In this document: positions 62,481 through 64,000 of the stretch, one piece after another
How the letters are laid out: each line of letters begins with the position of its first letter
Position numbering within the stretch: the stretch's first letter is position 1
NCBI GenBank assembly: GCA_015207155.1
Contig: JADEXK010000023.1
Coordinates: 1 to 64,000 of the forward strand
DNA length: 64,000 nt
Source of the DNA: Nostocales cyanobacterium LEGE 11386
GTDB lineage: Bacteria > Cyanobacteriota > Cyanobacteriia > Cyanobacteriales > Nostocaceae
Reading direction: 5' to 3'
Translations under genes and position numbers: made by a program
The notes under the pieces: model-generated
The model's database searches: none
What the model saw: the letters and a program-made list of their open reading frames with translations, nothing else
Told to the model about the DNA's origin: nothing

Positions 62481-64000
62481 TTGAAACGAGCATTGAAAAA
62501 AAGAGAAAAGGCTGTGCTGAAAAATACCCCCAGCAGTGATGATGCCCCAGTGGAACAGCTCAATATCAACGTAGTAAATCCCAGGGTTAACCGCCGGGTG
62601 CGGACAAAAGCCGCCATGATTGGCCTGGCAATCTCCATGGGAGCAACCAGCCTTTTGGTGACTCGACAAAGCGATCAAGCCCAAGCAGCAGCACCCGTAG
62701 GCAGTCAAAAGGCTGCCTCAACTATTCCTGCTGTTCCTGACACCGAGGTGAAATTTGCTTCCACAAAGCTGGAGACTCAAATAGTCTCATCAGCAAGCGT
62801 GCCAGAAAATCCTGTCATCGTGGAACCGACAGCAATTTCCCAATTGCCTGGGCTTGAAGCTAAATGGCAAGTTGCGGCAAGTGGAATGCCTGTGCAAGTT
62901 CCTACATCAGACACGTTATCCAAAATAGCAGTTTCTCAAACTTCCTTATACCAGCAATCCCCAGTTTCGCAGGGATTAGCAACAGGAAACCATCCAGGAG
63001 AGACAGTACCAAAACTGTCCAGTGATGATAGTGTTACTGATGGACAAACTGCACTACTGACAGCCCAACCACAACAAAGCACAGTTGCCAGTGGTGAAAT
63101 TAATGCTCAACTTAAGGCTCAACAAGAGTTTGCCCTAAATCGCTTACAAGAAAAATCGAACCGTTTAAGAAAAAGTCTGGCGGAGTTGCGGTCTGAGGAG
63201 ACCAAAATATCACAAACTAACATAGAGTTGGCGCAGCCGAAAAATACAGCAACAGCGCTACAAATCAGCGCCAGTAAAACGGCAGTAGAAGAATCATCAA
63301 CTCTCACCAATGACAGTACAGAAAGCCTGGCATCAAGGTTACAACAAACGCAGGAGACAAGTGAGCCGCAGCCACAAGCAGTAACAATACCTGTACCAGC
63401 TACACCGCAAATAATTGCGTCATCGGCCACTAAAGCCTACGAAGTGAAACCCGGGGATACACTAGCGGCGATCGCTAGTAGATACAATACTTCAGTCTCA
63501 GAACTAGTCAAAGCAAATAATCTCAGCAATCCGGATCAACTAAAAATCAGTCAAAGACTGATTATCCCTATTGCTCAGGTTAACGGCTCCAGAGCTATCC
63601 AGATACCAGTGGTAGTCAACCCTACTAGCGTGCAGTCCAGCAGTGCGCCTCAGCTAACCAACTATTCTGTAAACTCAGCTAGTATCAACCCTAATCCACC
63701 AGTTGCTTCATCACAGTTACCAGTATTTGCCAATAACAGCAGTGTGACTATCCCCACACCAGTAACTGCGAATAGCCAAATACAGGTAAATACTGAGATT
63801 GCCACAGAAACAGAATCTACCACTGCTAATGCTAATGGTCTAGGTGGTGATACGCCAGTACCAAAAGTTTTTGCCGAAATTCAGCAATCGAGAAAAGCAG
63901 CTGAGCAAACGGCAAGCACCAAAGACAATGAACGTCTCCGCGGCCTACAAGCAGAAATCCAGAGACTACAGGAGAAATACCGTACCCAGCAGTCCGGGAA
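62481..64000 (+). CDS. LysM-domain envelope protein, N-terminal 506 codons, cut by the right edge
   Basis: The frame starts at TTG 62481 with AGGAGG 6 bases upstream and is open to the window end. A basic cytoplasmic stretch (MKRALKKREKAVLK...) and one membrane helix (about 47-65, AMIGLAISMGATSLL) anchor it. A long disordered Ser/Thr/Gln-rich region follows, with a coiled coil around 205-235, and one LysM domain (YEVKPGDTLAAIASRYNTSVSELVKANNL cut: about 318-362) that binds peptidoglycan. The end (RLRGLQAEIQRLQEKY) starts another coiled coil. LysM proteins of this plan usually end in an M23 (LytM/NlpD) endopeptidase or a second LysM, expected beyond the edge. Confidence 0.78.
   Translation, partial: MKRALKKREKAVLKNTPSSDDAPVEQLNINVVNPRVNRRVRTKAAMIGLAISMGATSLLVTRQSDQAQAAAPVGSQKAASTIPAVPDTEVKFASTKLETQIVSSASVPENPVIVEPTAISQLPGLEAKWQVAASGMPVQVPTSDTLSKIAVSQTSLYQQSPVSQGLATGNHPGETVPKLSSDDSVTDGQTALLTAQPQQSTVASGEINAQLKAQQEFALNRLQEKSNRLRKSLAELRSEETKISQTNIELAQPKNTATALQISASKTAVEESSTLTNDSTESLASRLQQTQETSEPQPQAVTIPVPATPQIIASSATKAYEVKPGDTLAAIASRYNTSVSELVKANNLSNPDQLKISQRLIIPIAQVNGSRAIQIPVVVNPTSVQSSSAPQLTNYSVNSASINPNPPVASSQLPVFANNSSVTIPTPVTANSQIQVNTEIATETESTTANANGLGGDTPVPKVFAEIQQSRKAAEQTASTKDNERLRGLQAEIQRLQEKYRTQQSG

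Overview
The window is chromosomal DNA of a filamentous, probably heterocyst-forming cyanobacterium (Nostocales: Nostoc, Anabaena or Calothrix type). The support is: many HIP1 octamers (GCGATCGC) in genes and spacers; heptanucleotide tandem repeats (STRR type) in several spacers; the lexA/argF pair with a cyanobacterial LexA box; a fused modBC; a cyanobacterial-type gshA; and many cyanobacteria-restricted families (DUF3038, DUF4335, DUF4330, Tab2, DUF29). The genus is not fixed by what can be read here.

Layout. 0-9.8 kb: bioY, lspA, a secreted repeat protein, a class A penicillin-binding protein with an N-terminal FHA domain, the DUF4335/DUF3038 pair, apt, and an oligopeptide-type ABC permease. 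9.9-14 kb: a minus-strand, Dnd-like cluster with a DEAD-box helicase of the phosphorothioation-linked restriction type, a 57-residue protein and a DndD-like SMC ATPase, but no dndB, dndC or dndE. 14-16.1 kb: lexA with its own LexA box, argF and tRNA-Thr(UGU). 16.1-18.6 kb: remnants of an integrase and of a TnpB next to the tRNA, then a receiver-only response regulator and its histidine kinase. 18.6-24 kb: a PlsY-like/PEP-synthase-like fusion, a 46-residue membrane protein, and an adenine methylase/restriction endonuclease pair. 24.5-31.3 kb: an SGNH hydrolase, a TPR protein, a fibrillin-family protein, and a molybdate locus (RHH-TOBE regulator candidate, modA, modBC).

31-48.6 kb is mostly housekeeping: DUF4330 protein, M48 protease, phosphatase, DUF2470 protein, Tab2, glycogen phosphorylase, the formaldehyde pair fghA and frmA, avtA, rimM, a protein kinase and an alpha/beta hydrolase. 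Between fghA and frmA sit a large coiled-coil protein carrying the leader typical of cargo of extracellular contractile injection systems, and a tandem DUF29 pair. 48.8-64 kb: an SLH-domain protein, an MscS channel whose last codons come from a small mobile-looking repeat, a histone-deacetylase-family enzyme, a two-gene SF1 helicase + phospholipase-D-type nuclease operon resembling Mokosh anti-phage systems, gshA, trmL, and the first 506 codons of a LysM envelope protein running off the right edge.

The strongest candidates for new biology are the helicase/PLD operon, the Dnd-like cluster lacking its modification genes, the RHH-TOBE protein with palindromes in the modA spacer, and the injection-system-type cargo protein without neighbouring injection genes. 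The window also holds several small palindromic repeat families, including a perfect 62-bp inverted pair 37.5 kb apart.
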